Shown here piece by piece: positions 8,674 to 15,093 of a stretch of 39,933 bases of DNA; the first letter of the stretch is position 1; every line of letters begins with the position of its first letter. The notes under the pieces were generated by a model. The model did not search any database and was not told where the DNA came from. It was given only the letters and a program-made list of their open reading frames with translations. A program made the position numbers and the translations under genes. Origin of the DNA: a virus. The DNA lies in the IMG/VR virus record IMGVR_UViG_3300043570_005602, positions 1 to 39,933 of that record; one strand, written 5' to 3'.

Positions 8674-8958
8674 ATGAACCCTAAAAATCGGTCAAAAAAA
8701 ATCCGCAGAATCCCCCGGACATCAAAGCACATGCACCTATGGCCGGAGCTGGAGTTCATGCCTCCCCTCGATCATTGGCCCAATCGACCAGACCTCTATC
8801 ACCCCCAAAATAGCCAGGTGCTCGGGTACATCTGCGAGTCATTCGGGATGTCCCTCGATGATGCAGAGAAGGTCTTCGGCAGTGCCCGGAAACGTGGAAC
8901 ACTTCGCTACGACAACAAGACCGGCCTGTGGGTCGGACGGAAAGGAGGTCAGCCATGA
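8674..8958 (+). CDS. Small protein repeating the primase C-terminal domain
   Basis: The 94-residue product has a basic N-terminus and a C-terminal half (VLGYICESFGMSLDDAEKVF ... TGLWVGRK) that follows the same pattern as the primase-helicase C-terminus (VLAYISDRIAEVDG ... TRLWRGRNYAI): a VLxYI helix, an A..VF helix, then a beta hairpin ending in LWxGR. I infer a duplicated winged-helix-like domain. The frame is open back to 8431, but TTGACT at 8650 lies 24 nt before ATG 8674 and the upstream part covers the hairpin array. The stop overlaps the next start as ATGA. Confidence 0.65.
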   Translation: MNPKNRSKKIRRIPRTSKHMHLWPELEFMPPLDHWPNRPDLYHPQNSQVLGYICESFGMSLDDAEKVFGSARKRGTLRYDNKTGLWVGRKGGQP

Positions 8959-9491
8959 ACTCGGATGACTACACCAAAAAGCAGTCACAACGTGATGCCC
9001 AGTATGAGCGCGAATACGAGGCATGGGTGAAGTCCATGAGTCCACAGGAACGGCGTGAGGCAGAAAAGCTCGGCCTGCTCAAGCCCTGCGTCCAACGCCA
9101 TGGCAATGGAGCTGCGGATCAAGACATGGCTGACTCTGCTGCGGCCAGCCACGAACCGGACATCGCCGCACTCGTTGATCACGAGGAAGAATCCCCCGGT
9201 AACGCGACAACGCGCGATGCCATCGAAGTGCTGCGCCATTTCGTCGCCGACTTACTCTCCGAGGGCAATACCCGGCTGACCGTCGAATGCCTCGCCATTG
9301 CTCTCGGACTGAGTGCCTACGATGGCGAGAGCATGACTACGGTGGCCAAGCGCCACGGAGTCAGTCGCGCCGCAGTCTCGAAACGCTGCGTTGACATCAC
9401 CGAAAGGCTGAATCTTTCGCCTTCAAGGGCCATGCGGAGCACCCGAGCACGCAGGATATACCAGAAGGCTCAACTCAAACGAAAACGCTGA
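8955..9491 (+). CDS. Helix-turn-helix protein (sigma-region-4-like)
   Basis: The 178-residue protein is charged in its first half. Its C-terminal half carries a helix-turn-helix (SMTTVAKRHGVSRAAVSKRC) resembling sigma-70 region 4/HTH_23 recognition helices, with a very basic tail. ATG 8955 follows one of the few strong Shine-Dalgarno sequences in the window (AAAGGAGG at 8941-8948) and overlaps the previous stop by 4 nt. It may be a transcription regulator of the early-to-late switch or a small-terminase-like DNA binder; position favours regulation. No specific family recognised. Confidence 0.75.
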   Translation: MNSDDYTKKQSQRDAQYEREYEAWVKSMSPQERREAEKLGLLKPCVQRHGNGAADQDMADSAAASHEPDIAALVDHEEESPGNATTRDAIEVLRHFVADLLSEGNTRLTVECLAIALGLSAYDGESMTTVAKRHGVSRAAVSKRCVDITERLNLSPSRAMRSTRARRIYQKAQLKRKR

Positions 9492-9495
9492 CACC

Positions 9496-10101
9496 ATGAA
9501 CTCTCTCGCCATCAACGATCCGAAATTCACCATCACTCCCACCGGCATTGCATTCCATCAGGAACTCGATTTCGATGAATGGGATTCCCTAGGCCAGAAG
9601 CTCGCCCCTGTGGGCAAGTCGATTGGCTTCATCATTGGTGACTGGATCAATTATGGCCAGAAGACCTACGGCGAGAAATACGAGGAAGCTGTTGCCCGCA
9701 CCGGGATGGACTACGGCTACCTTCGAAACATCGCCTATGTCGCCCGCAAGGTGGACTTGTCATGTCGACATGACAACCTCGGCTTTGAGCACCATGCTGT
9801 CGTCGCCAAGCTCAAGACTGAGGAGGAGAAAAAGCACTGGCTCGACATGGCGCAGAAGCACGACCTCAGCGTCCGTCGTCTGCGTAAGTCGATCAACTTT
9901 GGTCGTCTGGCCACCGAGAAAGAAGTCCAGGGTGATCCTGCTGATCGGGGACATGTGACCTACCTCGCGCTACTCAATCGCATCCGCCGTTGGTGGGCGC
10001 GCGAGACCCAGAAGGCACCCGTCGATGAATGGGACGAAGACCGCCGCAAGGGACTCAAGAAAGATTTCAAGCTGATCCTCGACATCTACGAGGCGCTCTG
10101 A
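9496..10101 (+). CDS. LmbU-like putative DNA-binding protein
   Basis: The 201-residue protein has the pattern YGEKYEEAVARTGMDYGYLRNIAYVARKV..SCRHDNLGFEHHAVVA..KHWLDMA, which I recall from LmbU-type actinobacterial regulators and related phage proteins; assignment is by memory of the pattern. The second half is helical and basic (LSVRRLRKSINF). The codons for LSCRHDN coincide exactly with a perfect 20-bp palindrome at 9757-9776, present again at the integrase 3' end. If the protein binds DNA, the palindrome is a candidate target within its own gene. It follows the HTH gene by 4 nt and closes the early operon. Confidence 0.7.
   Translation: MNSLAINDPKFTITPTGIAFHQELDFDEWDSLGQKLAPVGKSIGFIIGDWINYGQKTYGEKYEEAVARTGMDYGYLRNIAYVARKVDLSCRHDNLGFEHHAVVAKLKTEEEKKHWLDMAQKHDLSVRRLRKSINFGRLATEKEVQGDPADRGHVTYLALLNRIRRWWARETQKAPVDEWDEDRRKGLKKDFKLILDIYEAL
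9757..9776. repeat. Perfect 20-bp palindrome, copy 1
   Basis: TTGTCATGTCGACATGACAA is identical to its own reverse complement and occurs again at 38641-38660. Here it lies in frame inside the LmbU-like gene. Confidence 0.9.
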
Positions 10102-10104
10102 AAA

Positions 10105-10140
10105 CCAAACAAACAAACAACAACAACAACAACAACAACC
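10105..10140 (+). repeat. AAAC/AAC low-complexity leader
   Basis: A run of AAAC then AAC triplets fills the gap between the LmbU-like gene and a small membrane-protein gene. Similar C/A-rich unstructured leaders without a Shine-Dalgarno site precede the genes at 4487, 13301 and 14315, so this is probably an A-rich translation-enhancing leader, though its length also makes it prone to slippage. Confidence 0.6.
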
Positions 10141-10154
10141 AATACTAAAATTAT

Positions 10155-10349
10155 ATGTACGACATCATCGACGCCATACTATCAATCATCGGTTACTTCG
10201 CCACGCTATTCGGCATCATATTTGGAGTCAGCAAGTTAGTGGACATTCACTGTGCAAGGGTTCGCCAACGAGACGCTCGTCACAAGGAACTGCTCGATAA
10301 GCTCAACACGATTGAGCGCGCTATGCAGCCCCCCACGAAACGCGACTAA
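10155..10349 (+). CDS. Small membrane protein
   Basis: The 64-residue product has one long hydrophobic segment (residues ~5-30, IIDAILSIIGYFATLFGIIF) followed by a basic, helical cytoplasmic tail ending KLNTIERAM. The layout suggests an inner-membrane anchored protein with a short coiled tail. It could be superinfection-exclusion-like or an unplaced holin-like protein; nothing in the sequence decides. It sits just upstream of the tRNA-like gene. Confidence 0.6.
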   Translation: MYDIIDAILSIIGYFATLFGIIFGVSKLVDIHCARVRQRDARHKELLDKLNTIERAMQPPTKRD

Positions 10350-10355
10350 CCGAAA

Positions 10356-10423
10356 CGCGGGGAGGAATGTTCCAAGCGAGATTCATACCCTCGCCCTTGC
10401 GGGTTCAAGTCCCGCCCCCGTAA
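10356..10423 (+). tRNA. Shortened initiator-like tRNA-Met (anticodon CAT)
   Basis: The ends CGCGGGG (10356-10362) and CCCCGTA (10416-10422) pair with a C1-A72 mismatch, the hallmark of bacterial initiator tRNA, plus one G-U pair; A73 follows. The T arm is perfect, GCGGG-TTCAAGT-CCCGC (10399-10415). The anticodon arm has loop TTCATAC with CAT at 10384-10386, four paired positions and an A-C mismatch. The D region is cut to about 10 nt (GGAATGTTCC) and lacks the usual GG of the loop, giving 68 nt in total. No CCA is encoded. It is either a reduced functional tRNA or a decayed copy of a host fMet gene. Confidence 0.55.
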
Positions 10424-10439
10424 CGTATCTTATTCACTC

Positions 10440-10655
10440 ATGACCACACCAGTCCAACGAATCAAACGCCTTCTCGATGAGGGTGCAACATTCATGGTTC
10501 AAATCCCCGGGCAAATCTCCATCGACCTCACCCCCGACGTCATCGCGGCCATCGACGGGGTTCAATCTGCGTCGAGCGGTGTTCAAATCGGCAAGGAATC
10601 TATTGAACCTACCTATGCTGGCAGGGATATCCCCACCCGTGTCCAATTCCCGTGA
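10440..10655 (+). CDS. Small hypothetical protein
   Basis: A 71-residue product (MTTPVQRIKRLLDEGATFMV ... QISIDLTPDVIAAIDGVQSA) with an amphipathic N-terminal helix and a short strand-helix segment; no family recognised. It starts 17 nt after the tRNA-like gene with no Shine-Dalgarno site. Codon use looks like its neighbours, which supports a real gene, but it is short and unsupported by a domain. Confidence 0.5.
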   Translation: MTTPVQRIKRLLDEGATFMVQIPGQISIDLTPDVIAAIDGVQSASSGVQIGKESIEPTYAGRDIPTRVQFP

Positions 10656-10724
10656 AATGTGCCATTTAGCATTTCCCACATAACGGAGCTTTTCAGGTAG
10701 CCGTGGAGGTGGTAAAAATTGACC

Positions 10725-11129
10725 ATGAGTTGCATGTATCTCCACAAGTGCCCGACTTGCGGATTTGAGATCGAAGCATGGGAGGATGGGAACCCCTACA
10801 TCCGGGATGACAAGGGAAAACCCCGCTTTTACTATCACCCGGGAGAGGCAGAAGGTAGGATCGAAATCCTTGAAAAATGCAGGTGGGCGCAAGGGAAGTC
10901 CCCTGAAGAAATGGAGGTTCTCCTCGAAAAGAAGAGCGGTGTCATGTCGGAGTTCATCTGCATGGATTGCTGCAAGTTCTTCAAGACCGACGCTGAGAAG
11001 CACACTCCTTGGTGCAGGAAATGCGGGTCGCAAAATGTGGTCGATATAACCAAGCTTGCAGGGGTGCGCTGCCCTAAATGCAGGATGGGAAATTTCCCAT
11101 CAACGCCCGAGTTTGGAGCCATCTCCTGA
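10725..11129 (+). CDS. Multi-zinc-ribbon protein
   Basis: The 134-residue protein contains CPTCG near the N-terminus, CMDCC and CRKCG in the middle, and CPKCR near the C-terminus: at least two zinc ribbons joined by a helical charged segment (PEEMEVLLEKKSG). Such small ribbons in phages usually bind nucleic acid or RNA polymerase. ATG 10725 follows a GGAGG-like stretch (10704-10708); TTG 10719 is an in-frame alternative. It lies immediately upstream of a Vsr-like nuclease gene and may be expressed with it. Confidence 0.75.
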   Translation: MSCMYLHKCPTCGFEIEAWEDGNPYIRDDKGKPRFYYHPGEAEGRIEILEKCRWAQGKSPEEMEVLLEKKSGVMSEFICMDCCKFFKTDAEKHTPWCRKCGSQNVVDITKLAGVRCPKCRMGNFPSTPEFGAIS

Positions 11130-11155
11130 TCGGCTTGACAGGGTCGCCATGGCAC

Positions 11156-11518
11156 ATGGCCGAATCCCGCTTAGAATCGAAATTCTTATTCCTCTGGCGC
11201 GTTGCGCAGGGACCTGCTCTGGAGCGGGAAGTGAAGTTCCATACTTCCCGTGCTTGGCGCGCTGATTTTGCTCACCTGCCGAGCCGCACACTCATCGAGA
11301 TCGAAGGTGGAATTTTCCTGCCTGGCGGTGGCCGGCACAGCCGAGGCGCGGGCTACGCCAAAGATGCCGAGAAGTATCTCGAAGCAGTGCTCGCTGGGTG
11401 GACGGTGATCCGACTCACGGACAAGCAACTGAATCTTGATTTCATCGAGCGGATCGTGGCGTTCCTCAATATTCCTCGGGCAGCAGAATGCAGGTCGAGC
11501 TGCGATCTGCCTCGGTGA
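11156..11518 (+). CDS. Vsr/DUF559-like PD-(D/E)XK endonuclease
   Basis: The ~120-residue protein has the signature WRADFAHLP ... LIEIEGG ... GRHSRGAGYAKDAEKY ... GWTVIRLT, the layout of the very-short-patch-repair/DUF559 endonuclease fold often seen in phage replication regions; D (WRADFA), E (IEIEGG) and H (GGGRH) are the likely catalytic residues. It may process recombination or mismatch intermediates, filling a RusA-like slot. ATG 11156 lies 21 nt after TTGACA (11135); ATG 11149 is in another frame. Its 3' end overlaps the convergent leftward gene by about 50 bp. Confidence 0.78.
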   Translation: MAESRLESKFLFLWRVAQGPALEREVKFHTSRAWRADFAHLPSRTLIEIEGGIFLPGGGRHSRGAGYAKDAEKYLEAVLAGWTVIRLTDKQLNLDFIERIVAFLNIPRAAECRSSCDLPR

Positions 11519-11744
11519 TGATGTAGATGCGGCGACTACCATCGAGTTTGTAATGGCTGAGAATGCGGTCTCCATGGATCAAGGCATCCTCGTTCGCCTG
11601 CTTGTCTTCGTCGCATAGGTCGCCCCAATCACCGCAATGATGCCGCCGCATGTAGCGTGCGAGATCAACCCCCAGTGCCATGGCAGCAGGCGTGGCGACG
11701 GTTCTGCCGAGAGAGAAACGTGGTTGTAGAAGTCCGTATGCCAT
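11466..11744 (-). CDS. Conserved mobile-element protein (LPEEY family)
   Basis: The 92-residue product has the pattern FSLGRTVATPAAMALG ... GDWGDLCDEDKQANEDAL ... IITEADRSSTCILLPEEY, a small protein widespread in phages, plasmids and integrative elements of Proteobacteria and others, commonly annotated as hypothetical (sometimes wrongly as a type I restriction subunit). Function is unknown to me. It is the last gene of the leftward amidoligase cassette, 6 nt after the gene upstream, and overlaps the nuclease gene tail to tail. Confidence 0.82.
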   Translation of the reverse strand: MAYGLLQPRFSLGRTVATPAAMALGVDLARYMRRHHCGDWGDLCDEDKQANEDALIHGDRILSHYKLDGSRRIYIITEADRSSTCILLPEEY

Positions 11745-11750
11745 GGTGTT

Positions 11751-12014
11751 TCAGTCGTTGGAGGTTCCCCATTCCGGGTGGCGCTTGCCAGTGGCGATCA
11801 AGCCAGAGGCGAGCATGTCTTCGACAAGGGCCTTCGGCGGCCACGGGCGGTGCGGTTTTCCGGTCTGCATCTTCGATGCTCTGGCGGTGGCACGACAGTA
11901 GGCCGAGAGGTCAGCTTCCGGATTGAAGCTGTCCGCTCGCAGTTGCTCCATCAGGTCGGTGGGATCTGCGGCTGCGAATGTCGCGCCGTCGATGGTGTGG
12001 TATTCGGTGTTCAT
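11751..12014 (-). CDS. Hypothetical protein of the amidoligase cassette
   Basis: An ~87-residue soluble protein (MNTEYHTIDGATFAAADPTD) with no family I recognise. The middle (DLSAYCRATARASKMQTGK) is helical, and the proline-rich segment RPWPPKALVEDML may be a docking stretch. ATG 12032 is an in-frame alternative. It lies 6 nt before the LPEEY-family gene and ~27 nt after the amidoligase gene, so the three are surely one transcript. Confidence 0.7.
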   Translation of the reverse strand: MNTEYHTIDGATFAAADPTDLMEQLRADSFNPEADLSAYCRATARASKMQTGKPHRPWPPKALVEDMLASGLIATGKRHPEWGTSND

Positions 12015-12041
12015 GTGGATTATGGTATTCATGGTTGGAAA

Positions 12042-12848
12042 TTATGCAGCCAGTTTCTTCGCACGGGCTTTGTAGAATTTGCTGAGTCCGCGGGCGTCGA
12101 TGGCTTGGAAGAACCACTTCATGCGGTTCATCCCGACTCCGGTGTCCTTGGGTCGATTGCGAACGGTAGCGGCGGATTCCGCTGCGTCGAAGAGTCGAGC
12201 CATCAAGCGAACCCAGTTGGTGATTTTTTCAGGGCAGGTGGTTCCCGAGTGGTGACGAACTTCGATCGTCTGATGGCGGAAGTAGGATTGAATGTTGAGT
12301 TTGCGGTAGCGGCAGGGGTAGATCGCTCTCATGTCCTCGATGCTCTTACACTGGTCGATTAGGCGGAAGAGTTGAAGGCATTGTTTGCGGTGATTGTCGC
12401 CATCGATGATGCTGTGATCGAGGTTGGTGCGGCAGTAAGTGTTGTTGCTTCCCCGGCGGGAGAGCGGTTGAAACATATCGAGAACGTCCTCGAATTTGAG
12501 CCACATCTTGAAGATGTTCTTGATGGCTTTCAGGCTGATGCTGCGGGCGTCGAAATGGACATGAAGTCCGCAGCGTCTATCGACCTTGGCCCCTGCGGCT
12601 TCCAGTGCAGCGGCGGCAGTGTGTAGCTCCTCAAGACCGGCTTCGCCTTCGAGGATGGGAGACACCAGTTCGTATCCGCAGGAGCCGTCGCTCACGATTT
12701 TCCAGTGAGGTGTTGTTTGGTGGGTGTATCCCTCAAACTCGGCTTGAATGCCTGCGGAGCGGAGGCTCGTGAGGACTTGTTCTACGGTGACTGTGGAGAG
12801 GAATTCGATCTCGACTCCGAAGCGGCGGGACAGTGTTGGCGTTGTCAT
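12042..12848 (-). CDS. Amidoligase-family enzyme (PF12224-like)
   Basis: The 268-residue protein opens with FGVEIEF, continues with SDGSCGYELVSPIL and CGLHVHFDA, and later has TIEVRHHSGT: the acidic and His/Arg motifs of the COOH-NH2 ligase (amidoligase, PF12224) family of the glutamine synthetase/GCS2 fold. Members are predicted to make ATP-dependent amide bonds, on peptide tags or modified bases; few substrates are known. It heads a leftward three-gene operon driven from a regulatory region with two 35-bp inverted repeats. The substrate here is unknown; a link to the modification module 3 kb away is speculation. Confidence 0.85.
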   Translation of the reverse strand: MTTPTLSRRFGVEIEFLSTVTVEQVLTSLRSAGIQAEFEGYTHQTTPHWKIVSDGSCGYELVSPILEGEAGLEELHTAAAALEAAGAKVDRRCGLHVHFDARSISLKAIKNIFKMWLKFEDVLDMFQPLSRRGSNNTYCRTNLDHSIIDGDNHRKQCLQLFRLIDQCKSIEDMRAIYPCRYRKLNIQSYFRHQTIEVRHHSGTTCPEKITNWVRLMARLFDAAESAATVRNRPKDTGVGMNRMKWFFQAIDARGLSKFYKARAKKLAA

Positions 12849-12915
12849 GGTTAATATCTGCCATGGTGCCGCCTCACGTCTATGGCTAAGTGATGTTAGA
12901 GAAAAAAAGACTCAC

Positions 12916-12950
12916 TTGGCATGCGTTTTGAGTCACACGATCCATGCCAA
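12916..12950. promoter_or_regulatory. 35-bp inverted-repeat operator A
   Basis: TTGGCATG (12916-12923) and CATGCCAA (12943-12950) are perfect 8-bp arms around 19 nt. Total length is 35 bp, the same as operator B 71 bp downstream. Confidence 0.6.
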
Positions 12951-12986
12951 TTTTCGATCTTTCAGAGTGCTCCGAATGCCATGAAG

Positions 12987-13021
12987 TTGGCACGTTTTAT
13001 GAGACTCAAGAAGTGTGCCAA
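12987..13021. promoter_or_regulatory. 35-bp inverted-repeat operator B
   Basis: TTGGCAC (12987-12993) and GTGCCAA (13015-13021) are perfect 7-bp arms around 21 nt. The half-site consensus TTGGCAyG and the 35-bp overall length match operator A, and both left halves are followed by a CGTTTT-type stretch. Confidence 0.6.
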
Positions 13022-13028
13022 GCACTTG

Positions 13029-13056
13029 TTTTTCGGATAAAATGTCATCCGAAAAA
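13029..13056. promoter_or_regulatory. Hairpin TTTTTCGGAT-N8-ATCCGAAAAA
   Basis: Perfect 10-bp arms surround an 8-nt loop. It sits between operator B and the leader of the gene at 13105, with no U tract after the stem in either direction, so it is more likely an operator or mRNA leader structure than an intrinsic terminator. Confidence 0.5.
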
Positions 13057-13107
13057 AAGACAAAAAAAGACATGGACGTGCCCGCTCAGACTGGCAGATG
13101 AGGGATG
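13051..13107 (+). repeat. 57-bp leader repeat, copy 1
   Basis: This aligns without gaps to 14009-14065, with conserved blocks AAAAAAGACATGGAC, TCAGAC and GGCAGATGAGGGATG. Each copy ends at the start codon region of a downstream gene, supplies its GAGG-like ribosome site, and contains the short frame MD(V/I)xxQTGR ending in TGA just before that start. Confidence 0.65.
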
Positions 13108-13278
13108 ATGAAAGCAAACATCCTGTCCATTGAAGCCTACGGAGTGAAAGGCATGAAGTCCGTCCCCTGGTGCAAGAAATTCAAGAGCATCGAAGCATTG
13201 AACGCATGGGTCGAAAAGACCGGCGCAGAAGTTTACGCCATACGCGAAATGCAAACCAACGAAACCAATTTCCACTGA
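13105..13278 (+). CDS. Small hypothetical protein (57 aa)
   Basis: The frame ATG ATG AAA ... encodes a 57-residue protein (MMKANILSIEAYGVKGMKSV ... WVEKTGAEVYAIREMQ) with a plausible fold: strand, basic stretch WCKKFKSIEALNAWVEKTG, then strand. The start sits at the end of the conserved leader repeat with GAGGG just upstream, which supports translation. The pattern resembles small phage proteins of unknown function. It is the first gene of the rightward run from the divergent regulatory region and is followed after 22 nt by the DUF2786 gene. Confidence 0.65.
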   Translation: MMKANILSIEAYGVKGMKSVPWCKKFKSIEALNAWVEKTGAEVYAIREMQTNETNFH

Positions 13279-13300
13279 ACATCTAACCAACCAACGAGAT

Positions 13301-13999
13301 ATGACAACCAACAAAGACATCCTAGAAAAAATCCGCAAGCTCCTGCGTCTCGCCGATACCTCGCGTGGGGCAACCGAGAGTGAAGCCCAAGTAGCACTCG
13401 CCAAGGCGCAAGAGCTCATGACCCGCCATAACATCGACTCTGCTCTGCTCCGCATGGAACGGGGTGAGTCGGGCCCGGGATTCACCGTCGATAAAGGCAA
13501 GGTCGATTTGCCCAAGACCCTCAACCCGGCAGACCTGATGATCCTCTCGCTGCTGCAAGCGCACTTCAACGTGAAGACCATCCTGATGCCCAACGGTCGC
13601 GGGACTCCGGTGGACATCATCGGAGCCCCGGCAGACATCGACTTTGCCATCTACGTTTTCCACTACCTGCGCCAGACATTCTTCCGCTGTTGGAATGAGT
13701 TCAAGCGAGTCCATGCCGATCCGGATAAGTCATCCTACTACCGGGGACTTCGCGACGGCCTCAACACCGCGCTCAAAGAAGCGAAACAACGTGCCGAAGA
13801 ATCCTACGGCAGCGATGAGCGTCAGACTTACGGACTGGTCCTCGTGGATCAACAGGCGGCGATCAAACAATACGTCGATGAGCACTACGGCAAACTCCGC
13901 ACCCGCTCGGGAGCTCGGAGGAAAATGCACTCCGGGAGCTATGCCGCAGGAGAAAGCAAAGGTCGCACCATCCAAATCAACCGCCCGCTGCCCTCATGA
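13301..13999 (+). CDS. DUF2786-family protein
   Basis: The N-terminus ILEKIRKLLRLADTSRGATE followed by ESEAQVALAKAQELMTRHNI is the DUF2786 signature, a short helical domain found in phage and bacterial proteins. The 232-residue protein continues with a domain (LQAHFNVKTILMPNGRG ... DIDFAIYVFHYLRQTF) that usually accompanies it. No enzymatic motif is visible and the function of the family is unknown to me. A CCAA-rich leader precedes the start. Confidence 0.85.
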   Translation: MTTNKDILEKIRKLLRLADTSRGATESEAQVALAKAQELMTRHNIDSALLRMERGESGPGFTVDKGKVDLPKTLNPADLMILSLLQAHFNVKTILMPNGRGTPVDIIGAPADIDFAIYVFHYLRQTFFRCWNEFKRVHADPDKSSYYRGLRDGLNTALKEAKQRAEESYGSDERQTYGLVLVDQQAAIKQYVDEHYGKLRTRSGARRKMHSGSYAAGESKGRTIQINRPLPS

Positions 14000-14008
14000 A
14001 AACACACC

Positions 14009-14065
14009 AAAAGAAAGACGAAAAAAGACATGGACATCGTCGATCAGACAGGCAGATGAGGGATG
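14009..14065 (+). repeat. 57-bp leader repeat, copy 2
   Basis: The second copy of the leader repeat (see 13051-13107) lies immediately after the DUF2786 gene and before the gene starting at 14068. It keeps the GGCAGATGAGGGATG block and the mini-frame MDIVDQTGR. Confidence 0.65.
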
Positions 14066-14067
14066 TT

Positions 14068-14310
14068 ATGACAACAGGCATTTCTCCTAACAACTATCCC
14101 ACCAGGGCGATGCGCAAAAGCATCGAAGCTCTGGAACAAAACGGTTTCACCCTACGCTGCATCGAGCAGCAAGAAGTGGGTATCGCGACCACGCCACTCG
14201 TGGTTCGCGCCAACTTCGCAAGAACCACTCTCGACGGACTTCTGACATTCAGCGTCCGCATCGACACCGACGGCAACGTCACCAACATCAACCAACAACC
14301 AACCAAATAA
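14068..14310 (+). CDS. Small hypothetical protein
   Basis: An 80-residue protein (MTTGISPNNYPTRAMRKSIE) with a helix followed by an alternating beta-rich part (VVRANFARTTLDGLLTFSVR); no family recognised. ATG 14068 follows the leader repeat directly. An in-frame ATG at 13996 overlaps the previous stop as ATGA and would add 24 basic residues encoded by the repeat; I prefer 14068 because the repeat also precedes 13105, where it lies outside the gene. Confidence 0.65.
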   Translation: MTTGISPNNYPTRAMRKSIEALEQNGFTLRCIEQQEVGIATTPLVVRANFARTTLDGLLTFSVRIDTDGNVTNINQQPTK

Positions 14311-14314
14311 CATC

Positions 14315-14833
14315 ATGAACAAACTGTATTGGATCGTCTGCGACGACAAGGAAACCAACGTATTCGAAGGTCGCTACCAAGGCCGCACCCGAGGCGAGGC
14401 ATTGAAATTCCTCAAGCAATCCCTCGGTCGGAAAAGCCTCAACGGACTCGTCTTCACCATCACGGAAATCCCGGTGCCGCTGATTCGTGAGATCGTCGCG
14501 GAGCTACTCGCCGGTGGCGATGGCTACCAAATGGCGAATGCCTCGAACGTCGTGCCTCTCACCACGACGCAACCTCAAGCGACCCCGGCACGTTACGACG
14601 CATTCACCGAGGCTCCTGAATCCGATTCCGAGCCTACGCCCACGGAGCCGAAAAAAGCCAAGGCATCCAAGCCCGCGAAGAAAGTAGGCAATCCCGGCCA
14701 CGGTGACGACCTCTGGTCGCAGGTGCGGGCTCATTGGGAAGAATGCCGCAGCGTGAAACAGACCGCCGAGCAATTCGGACTATCGCCCAACACACTCAAA
14801 ACTCGCATCCGCAGGGAGGGCTGGAACAAATGA
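14315..14833 (+). CDS. Protein with C-terminal helix-turn-helix
   Basis: The 172-residue protein has an N-terminal alpha/beta part (MNKLYWIVCDDKETNVFEGR), a disordered Pro/Lys/Glu-rich linker (~105-130), and a C-terminal helix-turn-helix (WEECRSVKQTAEQFGLSPNT) of the kind that recognises short DNA sites. It may be a regulator of the accessory run or of the module downstream. The start follows a CCAAC-repeat leader; the stop overlaps the next start as ATGA. Confidence 0.75.
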   Translation: MNKLYWIVCDDKETNVFEGRYQGRTRGEALKFLKQSLGRKSLNGLVFTITEIPVPLIREIVAELLAGGDGYQMANASNVVPLTTTQPQATPARYDAFTEAPESDSEPTPTEPKKAKASKPAKKVGNPGHGDDLWSQVRAHWEECRSVKQTAEQFGLSPNTLKTRIRREGWNK

Positions 14834-15093
14834 ACGCAATCGAACGGAAACCTATTGTGAACGTCGAAGTCTCCAAATACCGCAAGGCTGATGGCTACGC
14901 CACGCGCTACTGGTCGGTGATCGTCAATGGCGAACTGCTCGCCGTGACGCTCTACCGCAAAGGCGCGGAGGCAGTAGCCCGAGCCATCACCAACCCCAAC
15001 AAAGAACTGTATGCATCATCCCTTGAAAATCCTACCCAGTCCCTCCGCGTGTCCGAGTCCACCGCCACTTGCGTGGAAACCAACATGCCCTGA
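14830..15093 (+). CDS. Small hypothetical protein
   Basis: An 87-residue protein with a beta-rich start (PIVNVEVSKYRKADGYATRY, then WSVIVNGELLAVTLYRKGAE) and a serine/threonine-rich tail; no family recognised. It is translationally coupled to the HTH gene by an ATGA overlap. The downstream AAA+ gene overlaps its 3' end in another frame by about 80 nt, which makes either its C-terminus or the AAA+ N-terminus uncertain. Confidence 0.6.
   Translation: MNAIERKPIVNVEVSKYRKADGYATRYWSVIVNGELLAVTLYRKGAEAVARAITNPNKELYASSLENPTQSLRVSESTATCVETNMP

Larger units (their letters stand above)
12849..13104. other. Divergent regulatory region of the accessory zone
   Basis: This gene-free stretch separates the leftward amidoligase operon from the rightward run. 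It holds two 35-bp inverted-repeat sites, a 10-bp-arm hairpin, a possible rightward -10 (TAAAAT, 13038-13043), a possible leftward -10 (TAACAT on the minus strand, 12898-12893) and the first copy of a 57-bp leader repeat. The -35 positions of both would fall on TTGGCA half-sites and match the consensus poorly, which suggests an activator or repressor at those sites. Confidence 0.5.

Noticed and set aside
10497-10509. GGTTCAAATCC inside the gene at 10440 as a tRNA T loop
   Set aside because: No matching acceptor or anticodon arm could be found around it; the same kind of match occurs in the TTTGAACC repeats.
11778-12362. Plus-strand frame of 194 residues opposite the amidoligase cassette
   Set aside because: Antisense to two well-supported genes and of low-complexity composition.
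13029-13056. Hairpin as an intrinsic terminator
   Set aside because: No U tract follows the stem on either strand, and the hairpin sits between operators and a gene leader; kept as a possible regulatory structure.
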